A DNA stretch of 45,473 nt from CAYGLF01 sp964350945 (GTDB lineage: Bacteria > Chlamydiota > Chlamydiia > Chlamydiales > JAAZZY01). The translations under genes were made by a program, and so were the position numbers. The DNA lies in the NCBI GenBank assembly GCA_964350945.1, contig CAYGLF010000011.1:1-45473 (forward strand), in the 5' to 3' direction. The number at the start of each line of letters is the position of its first letter. Positions within the stretch are counted from its first letter, which is position 1. The notes under the pieces are model-generated. The model ran no database searches and had not been told where the DNA came from. It worked only from the letters and a program-made list of their open reading frames with translations. Positions 35,894 to 43,686 of the stretch are shown here, piece after piece.

Positions 35894-36448
35894 ATGGCTA
35901 AGAAACGTAATTTTAACAAGCAGCTCGGCAGTTTTTTCGGACATCAGAAAGAACTGTTTTTAAGCTTGTTACTTACTGCTGGTTTATATTTTTTATTGTA
36001 TTTTGTGGCAAATTGGACTATTCCAGGACCTAACAATCCGGTTTTGAAACTATACTTTGCTATCAAATGGTTAATTTTTCCATTAACTACTTTATGGTTA
36101 GGCTATTTGGTAGTTATTTACCGAAGCTTAAGGTCTGGAACTTTTGCACCTTTAGTCAAAGGTAAAAATGAAAGCACTGTTCATCATAAGCACACCAAAA
36201 GCACATTAAGAGCTTTTGTCTTACTATTTTTCGCTGTTCTTATGTTTTCTTTGTATCTTCCATCGGTGCATATGGCGATTATTCCAACTATATGCTTAAT
36301 CTTTGCTCTTGGAAGATTAGTTAGTTGGTATGGGCATATGAGAGATCACTTTTTCCTTTGCTACTTTGGAAAAGTGTCTGTTTTATTGACAACCGTTGTT
36401 CCTTTGATCTACCTAACAGTTCGTATTTTAATCTTGAACTTTATGTAG
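35894..36448 (+). CDS. Hypothetical inner-membrane protein, four helices
   Basis: A 184-residue protein with a basic N terminus (MAKKRNFNKQ) and four hydrophobic segments at about 20-40, 50-75, 103-125 and 127-180 (the last may be two helices). A histidine/lysine-rich loop HHKHTKS lies between helices two and three. No known family is recognised. GAGG at 35882-35885 supports ATG 35894. The stop codon overlaps the end of the convergent pepN gene by eight bases. Function unknown. Confidence 0.7.
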   Translation: MAKKRNFNKQLGSFFGHQKELFLSLLLTAGLYFLLYFVANWTIPGPNNPVLKLYFAIKWLIFPLTTLWLGYLVVIYRSLRSGTFAPLVKGKNESTVHHKHTKSTLRAFVLLFFAVLMFSLYLPSVHMAIIPTICLIFALGRLVSWYGHMRDHFFLCYFGKVSVLLTTVVPLIYLTVRILILNFM

Positions 36449-39050
36449 TAGAGTTAAGCGATTTACTAATAATCTCAAAGGCATTTCTTGAAAGATCTTT
36501 CTTCTGAAGAAGGACTTTAAGAGATGCCTTCATCATTTCTTGTCTTTTACTATCTAATTTGGTGAACTTCTTAAAAGATGTTGAAAGTCTTGCAGCTACC
36601 GATGGGTTTACAGCATCAACTTTTTCTATTTGCTCTTTTGCAAAAGCATATCCAGAACCATCTAGGGCATGAAAATGAATGTGATTTTCAAAAAAACTGC
36701 CCAACACGGCGCGGACTATATTAGGTATCTTAATATCATAGACAGGATCGTCTAATAGTGTTTGGATGCGCTCGAGAGCACCGGGAAGGGGTGATCCTGC
36801 TTTAAGAGCTAGCCATTTAGTGATCACAAGAGGTTGGCCTTTCCACTGGTCGTAAAAAAGTTGCATCGCCTCTACCTGCTGAGGACAGTCAATTCGACTC
36901 AAGATTTGGAGAGCCGCAAATTGGTCTGTCATGTTATTAGATTGTTTAAATTGGTTTAAACATAATTCTAAGTATTCGTCCTTATTGAGATGAGACAAGT
37001 AAGAGAGGCAGGTGTTTTTGAGTTTTCTTTGCCCCATGTCTTTGGCATGAATCACATAGGGAGCTTGTGAGTCAAGTTCGTGATAGAGTTGTAAAAAGGA
37101 GTCTTCGTGTTGGTTTGCCAGCTCTTCTTTGAGCCACTCACGGACCTGGTAATTGTTATCAATAAGGATTGTAGGTTGTTTTTGACCCATGAGACTTTCA
37201 GAGGGGAGTCTAAGGCACAGAGCTTTAAAAGAAGCGTCAAGTTCATTGTGATTTAAGAGCTCCCCAAAAGCTTGAACATAGTGGTTGTTGAGATTTAAAG
37301 TTGAGCGAGAGTCCCAGTTATCTGCTGCTGAAAGCATAATTTGGAGGGCTATTTCTTGAGAGGCTTCCCAACGATTAAAGTCATTGGAGTCGTGGGCCAT
37401 TAAAAAAATGTAGTCTTCTTGATTGAGGGGAGCTTCCATTTTAATGGGAGCTGAGAAGTCTCTATTTAGGGAGACAAAAGGTTTCTCATCAATATGTTCA
37501 AACTGAAATTGTTGCTTTTTCTCATTTATTTCCAGGTTGGACTCTATTTTATACTCAATTCCTTCTGAGTTTAAAAGACCTATCTTTAGTGGGAAGTGAA
37601 GAGGCAGGGCGTCTGGCCCCTCTTTGGGGTTTGATTGCTCTGTCGATAAAGTAAAACGTTTTTTCTCATGATCATAGTCAAAGTTTACTTTTAGATGCGG
37701 AGTTCCCTTCTGTTCATACCAACGTTTGAATTGGCTTAGATCTCTTTGAGAACCCAGTTCCATTGCATGTATAAAGTCTTCACAGGTAATAGATTGCTCA
37801 TCAAAAAGTTCAAAATACTTTTTCATTCCTTTAAAAAAGTTTTCTTTTCCTATAAGAGTTTGGACCATCCGAATAATCTCAGAGCCCTTATCGTAAACAG
37901 TTGTAGTGTAGAAGTTGTTCATTTCTATATAGGCTTTCGGGCGAATTGGGTGTGCTGTTGGGCCCGCATCTTCAGCAAACTGGCTTTGGCGAAGGATTGA
38001 CACATTTTCAATTCTGTGCACTGCACGAGAGTGCATATCCGATGTAAACTCCTGATCTCTAAAGACTGTTAAGCCTTCTTTCAGGGTAAGCTGAAACCAA
38101 TCCCTTAGGGTGACCCGGTCACCTGTCCAGTTATGGAAGTACTCATGAGCAATGACTTTTTCCACACGAATAAAGTTATCATCTGTAGCGGTTTCTTGAT
38201 CTGCTAGCACACAGCTGATATTAAATATGTTAAGGCCTTTGTTTTCCATGGCTCCTGCATTAAAAGCTTCTACGGCCACAATCATGAAAATATCAAGATC
38301 ATACTCTAAATCAAAGACTTCCTCATCCCACTTCATAGACTTTTTGAGGGCCTCCATTGCAAAGAGGCATTGCTTTTCAGAACCTGCGTCGCAAAATATT
38401 TGTAGCTTTACAGGTTTACCTGATCTTCTAATAAACTCATCTTCAATATACTGCAGGTCTCCAGCCACCAAAGCGAATAGGTAGCAGGGTTTTTTAAAAG
38501 GGTCATTCCAGGTCACAAAGTGCTTGCTAGCTCCACAATCACCCGCCTCAACTTTATTGCCATTTGAGAGCAAAACGGGGTATTTGGCCTTTTCTGCAAT
38601 TATTTTTGTGGTAAAGGTGGTCATGACATCGGGACGATCTAAAAAATAAGTGATTTTTCGAAACCCTTCAGGTTCATTTTGAGTACAGAAGATATTTTTT
38701 GACTTATACAACCCATCTAAGTAGGTGTTTTTTAGGGGGTTTATTTCTACTACAATGTTTATTTTAAATTGGTTAGGGAGGTTTGAGAGCGTAAGGTGCT
38801 TTTCAGTTAGCTGGTATTCCTCTTCTTGTAATGTCTGGTCATTGACTGCAACCGATATCAGTTTGAGCCGTTCTCCATTAAGAACTAATGGGCTGGGGTC
38901 GTCTGAATTTACTTTGCTCATTTCAAGATGGCTAGTAACACGAGTTTGGGTATCCTCTAATTCGAACTGAAGATGTGCGGAGTCAATTTTGTATTTAGGG
39001 GGTTGGTAGTCTTTCAAATATTTCTCTAGCGAGGGACTTGCTTGGCTCAT
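36441..39050 (-). CDS. pepN: Aminopeptidase N (M1 family)
   Basis: Zinc metallopeptidase that removes N-terminal amino acids from peptides in the cytoplasm. The 869-residue protein is the E. coli PepN type. It has the substrate-binding GAMEN motif at 266-270, the zinc motif HEYFH at 302-306 and the third zinc ligand E325 in LKEGL, so the catalytic site is complete. The C-terminal helical domain is full length. ATG 39050 follows AAAGAGAG on the minus strand. It probably serves to recycle host-derived peptides. Its 3' end overlaps the membrane-protein gene at 35894-36448 by eight bases. A small membrane-protein gene lies 121 bases upstream on the same strand. Confidence 0.96.
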   Translation of the reverse strand: MSQASPSLEKYLKDYQPPKYKIDSAHLQFELEDTQTRVTSHLEMSKVNSDDPSPLVLNGERLKLISVAVNDQTLQEEEYQLTEKHLTLSNLPNQFKINIVVEINPLKNTYLDGLYKSKNIFCTQNEPEGFRKITYFLDRPDVMTTFTTKIIAEKAKYPVLLSNGNKVEAGDCGASKHFVTWNDPFKKPCYLFALVAGDLQYIEDEFIRRSGKPVKLQIFCDAGSEKQCLFAMEALKKSMKWDEEVFDLEYDLDIFMIVAVEAFNAGAMENKGLNIFNISCVLADQETATDDNFIRVEKVIAHEYFHNWTGDRVTLRDWFQLTLKEGLTVFRDQEFTSDMHSRAVHRIENVSILRQSQFAEDAGPTAHPIRPKAYIEMNNFYTTTVYDKGSEIIRMVQTLIGKENFFKGMKKYFELFDEQSITCEDFIHAMELGSQRDLSQFKRWYEQKGTPHLKVNFDYDHEKKRFTLSTEQSNPKEGPDALPLHFPLKIGLLNSEGIEYKIESNLEINEKKQQFQFEHIDEKPFVSLNRDFSAPIKMEAPLNQEDYIFLMAHDSNDFNRWEASQEIALQIMLSAADNWDSRSTLNLNNHYVQAFGELLNHNELDASFKALCLRLPSESLMGQKQPTILIDNNYQVREWLKEELANQHEDSFLQLYHELDSQAPYVIHAKDMGQRKLKNTCLSYLSHLNKDEYLELCLNQFKQSNNMTDQFAALQILSRIDCPQQVEAMQLFYDQWKGQPLVITKWLALKAGSPLPGALERIQTLLDDPVYDIKIPNIVRAVLGSFFENHIHFHALDGSGYAFAKEQIEKVDAVNPSVAARLSTSFKKFTKLDSKRQEMMKASLKVLLQKKDLSRNAFEIISKSLNSTT

Positions 39051-39171
39051 GGGGCTCTCTTTCTTTAGGGGTTAACAGCAAACAGCACCGATTTATAGGC
39101 GATTATTTAAATAAAAACAAAGCTTTTTGGCGGTTTTTAAAATAAAGATAATGACAAATCTTGAGGCTATT

Positions 39172-39573
39172 TTAGAATGCATCTGTAGGGGAGTCATCAT
39201 CATCAGAATCACTTTTATGGGAATGATGTGAATTTTGCGAGGATGCTTTTTGACTAGAGCGATACGCATGGATTTCAAAGCACTGTCTAATAAAGATATA
39301 TCCAGCTCCAGTAATTAATAATGAGCCCGTCCACCATTCTGAATAGTAAAGGGAGTTTGTGACAAAAAGGGCTCCAAAAATGACGATGCTTGCCACAATA
39401 TCAATGAGCCTACCGATTAAAAATTGTCTCATAGAGACTGCAACAAATAAAGAAGCCATTGCAGCAGCCCAAATAGGTAGCCAGTCAAAGAAAAAAAGAA
39501 TGAGCATCCCCAAGAAAAAGAGGATAACGGTGATAGCATTTACTTTTTTTTCAAAAATCCAACGATTATTCAC
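39172..39573 (-). CDS. Hypothetical small membrane protein
   Basis: A 133-residue protein with about four hydrophobic segments (roughly 12-29, 31-48, 55-74 and 80-95) and a polar C-terminal tail rich in Ser, His and Asp (SHHSHKSDSDDDD), which could bind metal but may simply be disordered. The start is GTG 39573, supported by GAGGAG five bases before it on the minus strand. It may be co-transcribed with pepN downstream. No family is recognised. Confidence 0.65.
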   Translation of the reverse strand: MNNRWIFEKKVNAITVILFFLGMLILFFFDWLPIWAAAMASLFVAVSMRQFLIGRLIDIVASIVIFGALFVTNSLYYSEWWTGSLLITGAGYIFIRQCFEIHAYRSSQKASSQNSHHSHKSDSDDDDSPTDAF

Positions 39574-39656
39574 AAAAACTCCTCAGCCCGTTCTTGAGCT
39601 ATTTGTTTCATTTTAGTAATCTCTTTTAATAGTTCAAGCTTATAATAGGAGATCCT

Positions 39657-41420
39657 TTGATAAAAACTAAAATCGTCTGCACCATCGGGCCACGCACTTC
39701 CAGTTTTGAGAATATTTTGAAGTTAATTGAATCGGGGATGAATATTGCCCGAATTAACTTTAGCCATGGGACTCACCTTGAGCATAAGGAGGTTATCGGT
39801 CGTCTGAAAAAAGCACGTGACCAACTGAAAGCTCCTCTTGCGATTATGTTGGATACCAAGGGCCCAGAAGTTAGGGTTGGAGAAATTCCGAAAGGATCTT
39901 GTAGGGTTGAGAAGGGAGATCGCATTTTATTAACGGATCAACCCCATGATAAACCAAATCAGCTGCAAATAGTGCCTTTTGATGCTTTGATTCACATAGA
40001 ACCTCAAATGAGAGTGCTCTTTGATGATGGGTCTATATCGAGCCGGGTGATCGAAACCTCCTCAGAGGGAGTTCTAGTAGAGATTGAAAATGAAGGGGCT
40101 ATTTTGCCTCATAAAGGTGTGAATGTTCCTGGGTGTCCATTAGGTCTCCCTGCTCTTACAGACAAAGACCTGCAAGATATCGAATTCGGGTGTGCTGAGG
40201 ATATCGATATCATTTCGGCTTCTTTTATCCGCTCAGCAAAACATATTCTACAAATTAAAAGAGTTCTTAAAGATTTTGGAAAACCTGAAATTTTAGTCAT
40301 TGCCAAAATTGAAAACTATCAGGGAATCAACCAGTTTGATCAAATTTTACAAGTAGCCGATGGGATCATGGTTGCCCGTGGAGATCTTGGGGTAGAAGTT
40401 CCATTAAGCCATGTTCCTCGCCATCAAAAAGATATGATTAAGAAGTGTTTTAGTGCTGGTAAGTCGGTGATTACAGCCACGCAGATGCTGGAATCTATGA
40501 TTACCAACCCTAGACCCACGCGAGCAGAGGTCTCTGACGTTGCAAATGCGATTTACGATAGCACCTCTGCAGTGATGCTTTCTGGAGAGAGTGCGGTTGG
40601 ACAGTATCCATTTGAGGCAGTGCAGGTTCTTAAAGATGTTATCACAGATACAGAGGCCTACTTTGACTCTCATAAATTTTTCTATTCACACACACAAAAA
40701 AAATGCAGTGATGCCCCCTCGGCTGTTGCCTTTTCAACAGTGAGTACGGCCTATGCCATGCAAGCTAAAGCTATCTTTGTTTTTAGTTCTACAGGATATA
40801 CCTCAAGGTTAATTTCTAAATGGCGTTCAGAAGTGCCAATTATAGTTTTAACGAATGAGAAGAAAGTATATCACCAACTCTCTCTTAACTGGGGGATTAT
40901 TCCGGTTTATAATCCGGAGTTTAAAACGATGAAAGAGGCTTTTAAAATTGCCAGTGGATATGCCTTAGAAAAGAAGATTGTCGCACTTGGTGATATTGTG
41001 GTAGTGACAGCAGGGAGTCCATTTGGAGTTTCGGGTTCAACTAATATGATGCTTGTTGAGAATGTTGGAGATGTCCTCTTACGCGGTAAGCTGGGTTATG
41101 GCGAGACCGTTTCAGGAAAAGTTGCCATTGTCAAAGCCGTAGAGAAAGAGCTAGTTGATCCTGTGCTCAATTCTATCTTGGTTCTCGAGAGATGTGACGA
41201 TACGTGCCTTCAAATGCTTAAAGATGCCAAGGGTATTATTTTAGAAAATGATCCCAGTGACCTAGACTCAGAAAAGTATGCCCTACTTGCGAGTCAAACA
41301 CTTAAGATTCCTCTGATTGCTCGGGCAAGTGGAGCTTCTTCAATTTTGAAAAACGGGCAGGTTGTCACTTTGTCACCCAATGACTTTCTAGTTTATAAAG
41401 GGAGCGTTCCTAGAGCTTAG
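39657..41420 (+). CDS. pyk: Pyruvate kinase
   Basis: Makes pyruvate and ATP from phosphoenolpyruvate, the last step of glycolysis. The start is TTG 39657, supported by AGGAG at 39647-39651 and by the standard N terminus IKTKIVCTIGP. The catalytic signature IAKIEN and the following MVARGDLGVE and TQMLESMITNPRPTRAEVSD segments are intact. The protein has 587 residues, about 110 more than E. coli PykF. The extra C-terminal part (about 480-587) resembles the PEP-utiliser swivelling domain seen in Bacillus pyruvate kinases, but the TSHA motif of that domain is not kept (SEKYALLASQTLKIP in its place). The tail is thus structural or regulatory rather than catalytic. The 3' end overlaps rsmE by 33 bases. 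Confidence 0.97.
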   Translation: MIKTKIVCTIGPRTSSFENILKLIESGMNIARINFSHGTHLEHKEVIGRLKKARDQLKAPLAIMLDTKGPEVRVGEIPKGSCRVEKGDRILLTDQPHDKPNQLQIVPFDALIHIEPQMRVLFDDGSISSRVIETSSEGVLVEIENEGAILPHKGVNVPGCPLGLPALTDKDLQDIEFGCAEDIDIISASFIRSAKHILQIKRVLKDFGKPEILVIAKIENYQGINQFDQILQVADGIMVARGDLGVEVPLSHVPRHQKDMIKKCFSAGKSVITATQMLESMITNPRPTRAEVSDVANAIYDSTSAVMLSGESAVGQYPFEAVQVLKDVITDTEAYFDSHKFFYSHTQKKCSDAPSAVAFSTVSTAYAMQAKAIFVFSSTGYTSRLISKWRSEVPIIVLTNEKKVYHQLSLNWGIIPVYNPEFKTMKEAFKIASGYALEKKIVALGDIVVVTAGSPFGVSGSTNMMLVENVGDVLLRGKLGYGETVSGKVAIVKAVEKELVDPVLNSILVLERCDDTCLQMLKDAKGIILENDPSDLDSEKYALLASQTLKIPLIARASGASSILKNGQVVTLSPNDFLVYKGSVPRA

Positions 41421-42125
41421 TGGTAAGTTTACTGCAAGACTTAGAAATACGAGGGGAGCTGTTTCAGCCCTTAAGATATTGGGGTGTAAGGTCACTCCCT
41501 GAAAGCCCTTTTTATTCAAAAGGGCTACTTCTTTTTCTGAGAACCCAGCCTCTGGTCCTGAGCAAAATGTAAGTTCATTGAGCGAATTACTCTGTTTTAA
41601 GAGCTGGACCATTGAAAGTGATTCGCTATCGAGGGACCCAAAAAAAGCATTTGTATATTTCTCGTCCCATTTATCTATGGGTTCTATCAATTTAATTTCA
41701 GGTAAATAAAGTCGGCCTGATTGTTTAAGGGCTGCAATTGCTTTTTGTTCAAGTCTGTTTTTTTTATTTTCAGAAAGCGCTTGAGAGCTTTTATTTGCAT
41801 CAAATAGAAGAATTTTAAAAACACCTAATTCAGTTGCTTTTTCAACCAGCCATTCTAAGTTGGACATTTTAAACAAAGCCTGTCTAAGAACTAGCTTTTG
41901 TGACAAAGGTTTATAGGTTGTTTCAGTAACCTCTATATGAGCCTTGTTTTTTTCAATATTAACAAGAGTCGCTTGTGCAAGAGTCCCTTGCCCGTTGATA
42001 ACTTCAAGTTCATCTCCTTTAGAAAGTCGCATGACGCTGATCAGATGGTGGCACTCAGTACGGTCTAATTCATAGGTTGCGCCCTTTTCTATCGGGTAAG
42101 GGTGGTAAAAACGGTAAGCCGGCAT
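41388..42125 (-). CDS. rsmE: 16S rRNA (uracil-1498-N3)-methyltransferase RsmE
   Basis: Adds a methyl group to U1498 of 16S rRNA in the decoding region, using S-adenosylmethionine. The 245-residue protein has an N-terminal PUA-like RNA-binding domain (1 to about 72, with ECHHLISVMRLSKGDE) and a C-terminal SPOUT/trefoil-knot domain. The knot motifs KATELGV (96-102), ALKQSGR, GPEAGFS (190-196) and NILRAETA (216-223) are present; the usual GPEGG reads GPEAG. ATG 42125 follows AGAAGA on the minus strand. The last 33 bases overlap the end of pyk on the opposite strand. Confidence 0.93.
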   Translation of the reverse strand: MPAYRFYHPYPIEKGATYELDRTECHHLISVMRLSKGDELEVINGQGTLAQATLVNIEKNKAHIEVTETTYKPLSQKLVLRQALFKMSNLEWLVEKATELGVFKILLFDANKSSQALSENKKNRLEQKAIAALKQSGRLYLPEIKLIEPIDKWDEKYTNAFFGSLDSESLSMVQLLKQSNSLNELTFCSGPEAGFSEKEVALLNKKGFQGVTLHPNILRAETAPLVFLSLAVNLPLSSRNAPFIN

Positions 42126-42193
42126 ATCTTCTTTTAAATTAAATTCTAATTTTATTATAAGCAGTCTATCATTATATACTGTAGGCCTGTCTG

Positions 42194-42364
42194 TTGAAAC
42201 GTTTATTATTTTTGATCATCTTAATTTTAATTGCACTTCTTTTCATCTATAACAGAGAGCAAGTTGAAGAGACCGTGGATGGTCTTCGTGATATTAAGTG
42301 TGAAAGCTCTGTTCGTTATGAAAGCGTAAAAACATGGATTAAAGAAAAGGCAGACAAACTTTAA
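42194..42364 (+). CDS. Small one-helix membrane protein (56 residues)
   Basis: An open frame from TTG 42194 to TAA 42362-42364 encodes a basic start (MKR), one strongly hydrophobic helix (residues 4-19) and a charged soluble tail with EQVEETVDGL and VKTWIKEKADK. This is a typical small membrane protein. A stop at 42182 limits the start to CTG 42191 or TTG 42194. TATACT at 42175-42180 could be a -10 box; no strong ribosome-binding site is seen, which lowers confidence. The flanks 42126-42193 and 42365-42447 hold no other gene. Confidence 0.5.
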   Translation: MKRLLFLIILILIALLFIYNREQVEETVDGLRDIKCESSVRYESVKTWIKEKADKL

Positions 42365-42447
42365 GATCCATTTTTTGATGTTAAAAAAAAACTCCTCAAA
42401 TATTTGGTTATATTTATAATGTCCCTTTATTTTAAAGGAGATGCCCT

Positions 42448-43686
42448 GTGAACTGTAGATCATGCAATGGAACCCGACTTGAGCTTATTTTAGATTTAGG
42501 GCATCAGCCGTGGTGTAACGATTTTTTAACTAAAGATCAGGTGGGAAAAGAGAATACATACCCCCTTAGGCTTTACTATTGTCTAGATTGTGAGATGTTA
42601 CAACTTGACCATACGGTTCCCAAAGAGACGATGTTTTCCGATACAAGTTATCTGTCAGGAATGACACAAACGCTTCAGCAGCACTTTTTTAACCTAGCAA
42701 AAGAAAATATTGAGCAATTCAATATCCAGCCACAAGATCTTGTGGTGGATATTGGAGGGAATGACGGTTGTCAAATGCTTCAGTATAAAAAAGCAGGGGT
42801 TGAAAACGTTTTAAATGTAGAGTGTTCTAAAAGAGTCGCGAATATTTCTAGTCAAGCTGGGGTGAAAACTCTCAACAAATACTTTAACTTAAAAACAGTT
42901 CAAGAGAATCTTGGAGAAAAGAGCGTAAAGCTCTACAACGCTTCAGGGGTCTTTTTTCATTTAGAAGAATTGCATAGTGTGATTGAAGGGATTAAGTATT
43001 CACTTAAGGATGATGGAGTGTTGATCGTGCAGTTTATGTACGCGGGGGTGATGGTAGAGAATCTAAACTTTGATTCTATCTATCATGAGCATTTATGTTT
43101 GTATACTATACGAAGCTTAAATAATTTGCTTAAGCTACATCAACTTGAAATTTTTGATGCATCTTACTCTGACATTCATAGCGGTTCTATCATTGCTAAA
43201 ATAGGCCGTAGTGAGCGCGTTGTGCATCTTAAGACTCAACGATTTTATGATCTTTTGGAAAAAGACAGCCAATACACTCTAGAAGCTTTTAAACAGTTTG
43301 CTAAAAAAGTCGAATCAAAAAAAAATCACTTGCGTCAAGTTCTTGAAAAGTATAAGAGTTTGGGTAAAAAAATTTATGCCTATGGAGCTCCTGCAAAGGG
43401 GAATACTTTACTCAATTACTTCAAAATAGACCATAAGCTTGTTGACAAAGCCGTTGAGGTTAATGAACTCAAAGTGGGGCATTATCTTCCAAAATCACAC
43501 ATTCCGATCACTTTGGAAGACGAGAATGATTTTCCTGACTATTACTTACTCTTATCGCATAACTTTGCAGATGAACTTATCAAAAAAAATGCGGCTTTAA
43601 TTGATAAGGGTGTTCAGTTCATTATACCCTTCCCCGAAGTTGAGGTGGTGGGTTCTTTAGGAAGAGAAGTTGTTGCAACCTCTTGA
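42448..43686 (+). CDS. SAM-dependent C-methyltransferase, nucleotide-sugar type
   Basis: A 412-residue protein with the three-part layout of sugar C-methyltransferases (TylC3-like): a zinc-binding N-terminal domain with C3, C6, C45 and C48; a Rossmann methyltransferase domain with the SAM loop VVDIGGNDG (99-107); and a C-terminal domain containing the typical YGAPAKGNTLLNYF (about 312-325). Relatives methylate dTDP- or GDP-keto-sugars used in glycolipids or antibiotics; the exact substrate cannot be read. The start is GTG 42448, supported by AAAGGAG at 42434-42440. The gene faces lipid A and LPS-type genes on the other strand, and its end overlaps htrB by 73 bases. Confidence 0.87.
   Translation: MNCRSCNGTRLELILDLGHQPWCNDFLTKDQVGKENTYPLRLYYCLDCEMLQLDHTVPKETMFSDTSYLSGMTQTLQQHFFNLAKENIEQFNIQPQDLVVDIGGNDGCQMLQYKKAGVENVLNVECSKRVANISSQAGVKTLNKYFNLKTVQENLGEKSVKLYNASGVFFHLEELHSVIEGIKYSLKDDGVLIVQFMYAGVMVENLNFDSIYHEHLCLYTIRSLNNLLKLHQLEIFDASYSDIHSGSIIAKIGRSERVVHLKTQRFYDLLEKDSQYTLEAFKQFAKKVESKKNHLRQVLEKYKSLGKKIYAYGAPAKGNTLLNYFKIDHKLVDKAVEVNELKVGHYLPKSHIPITLEDENDFPDYYLLLSHNFADELIKKNAALIDKGVQFIIPFPEVEVVGSLGREVVATS

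Noticed and set aside
39641..39646. TATAAT just upstream of pyk as a promoter
   Set aside because: It lies about ten bases before the TTG start and touches the ribosome-binding site; a transcript from it would be nearly leaderless, and no -35 box is found.
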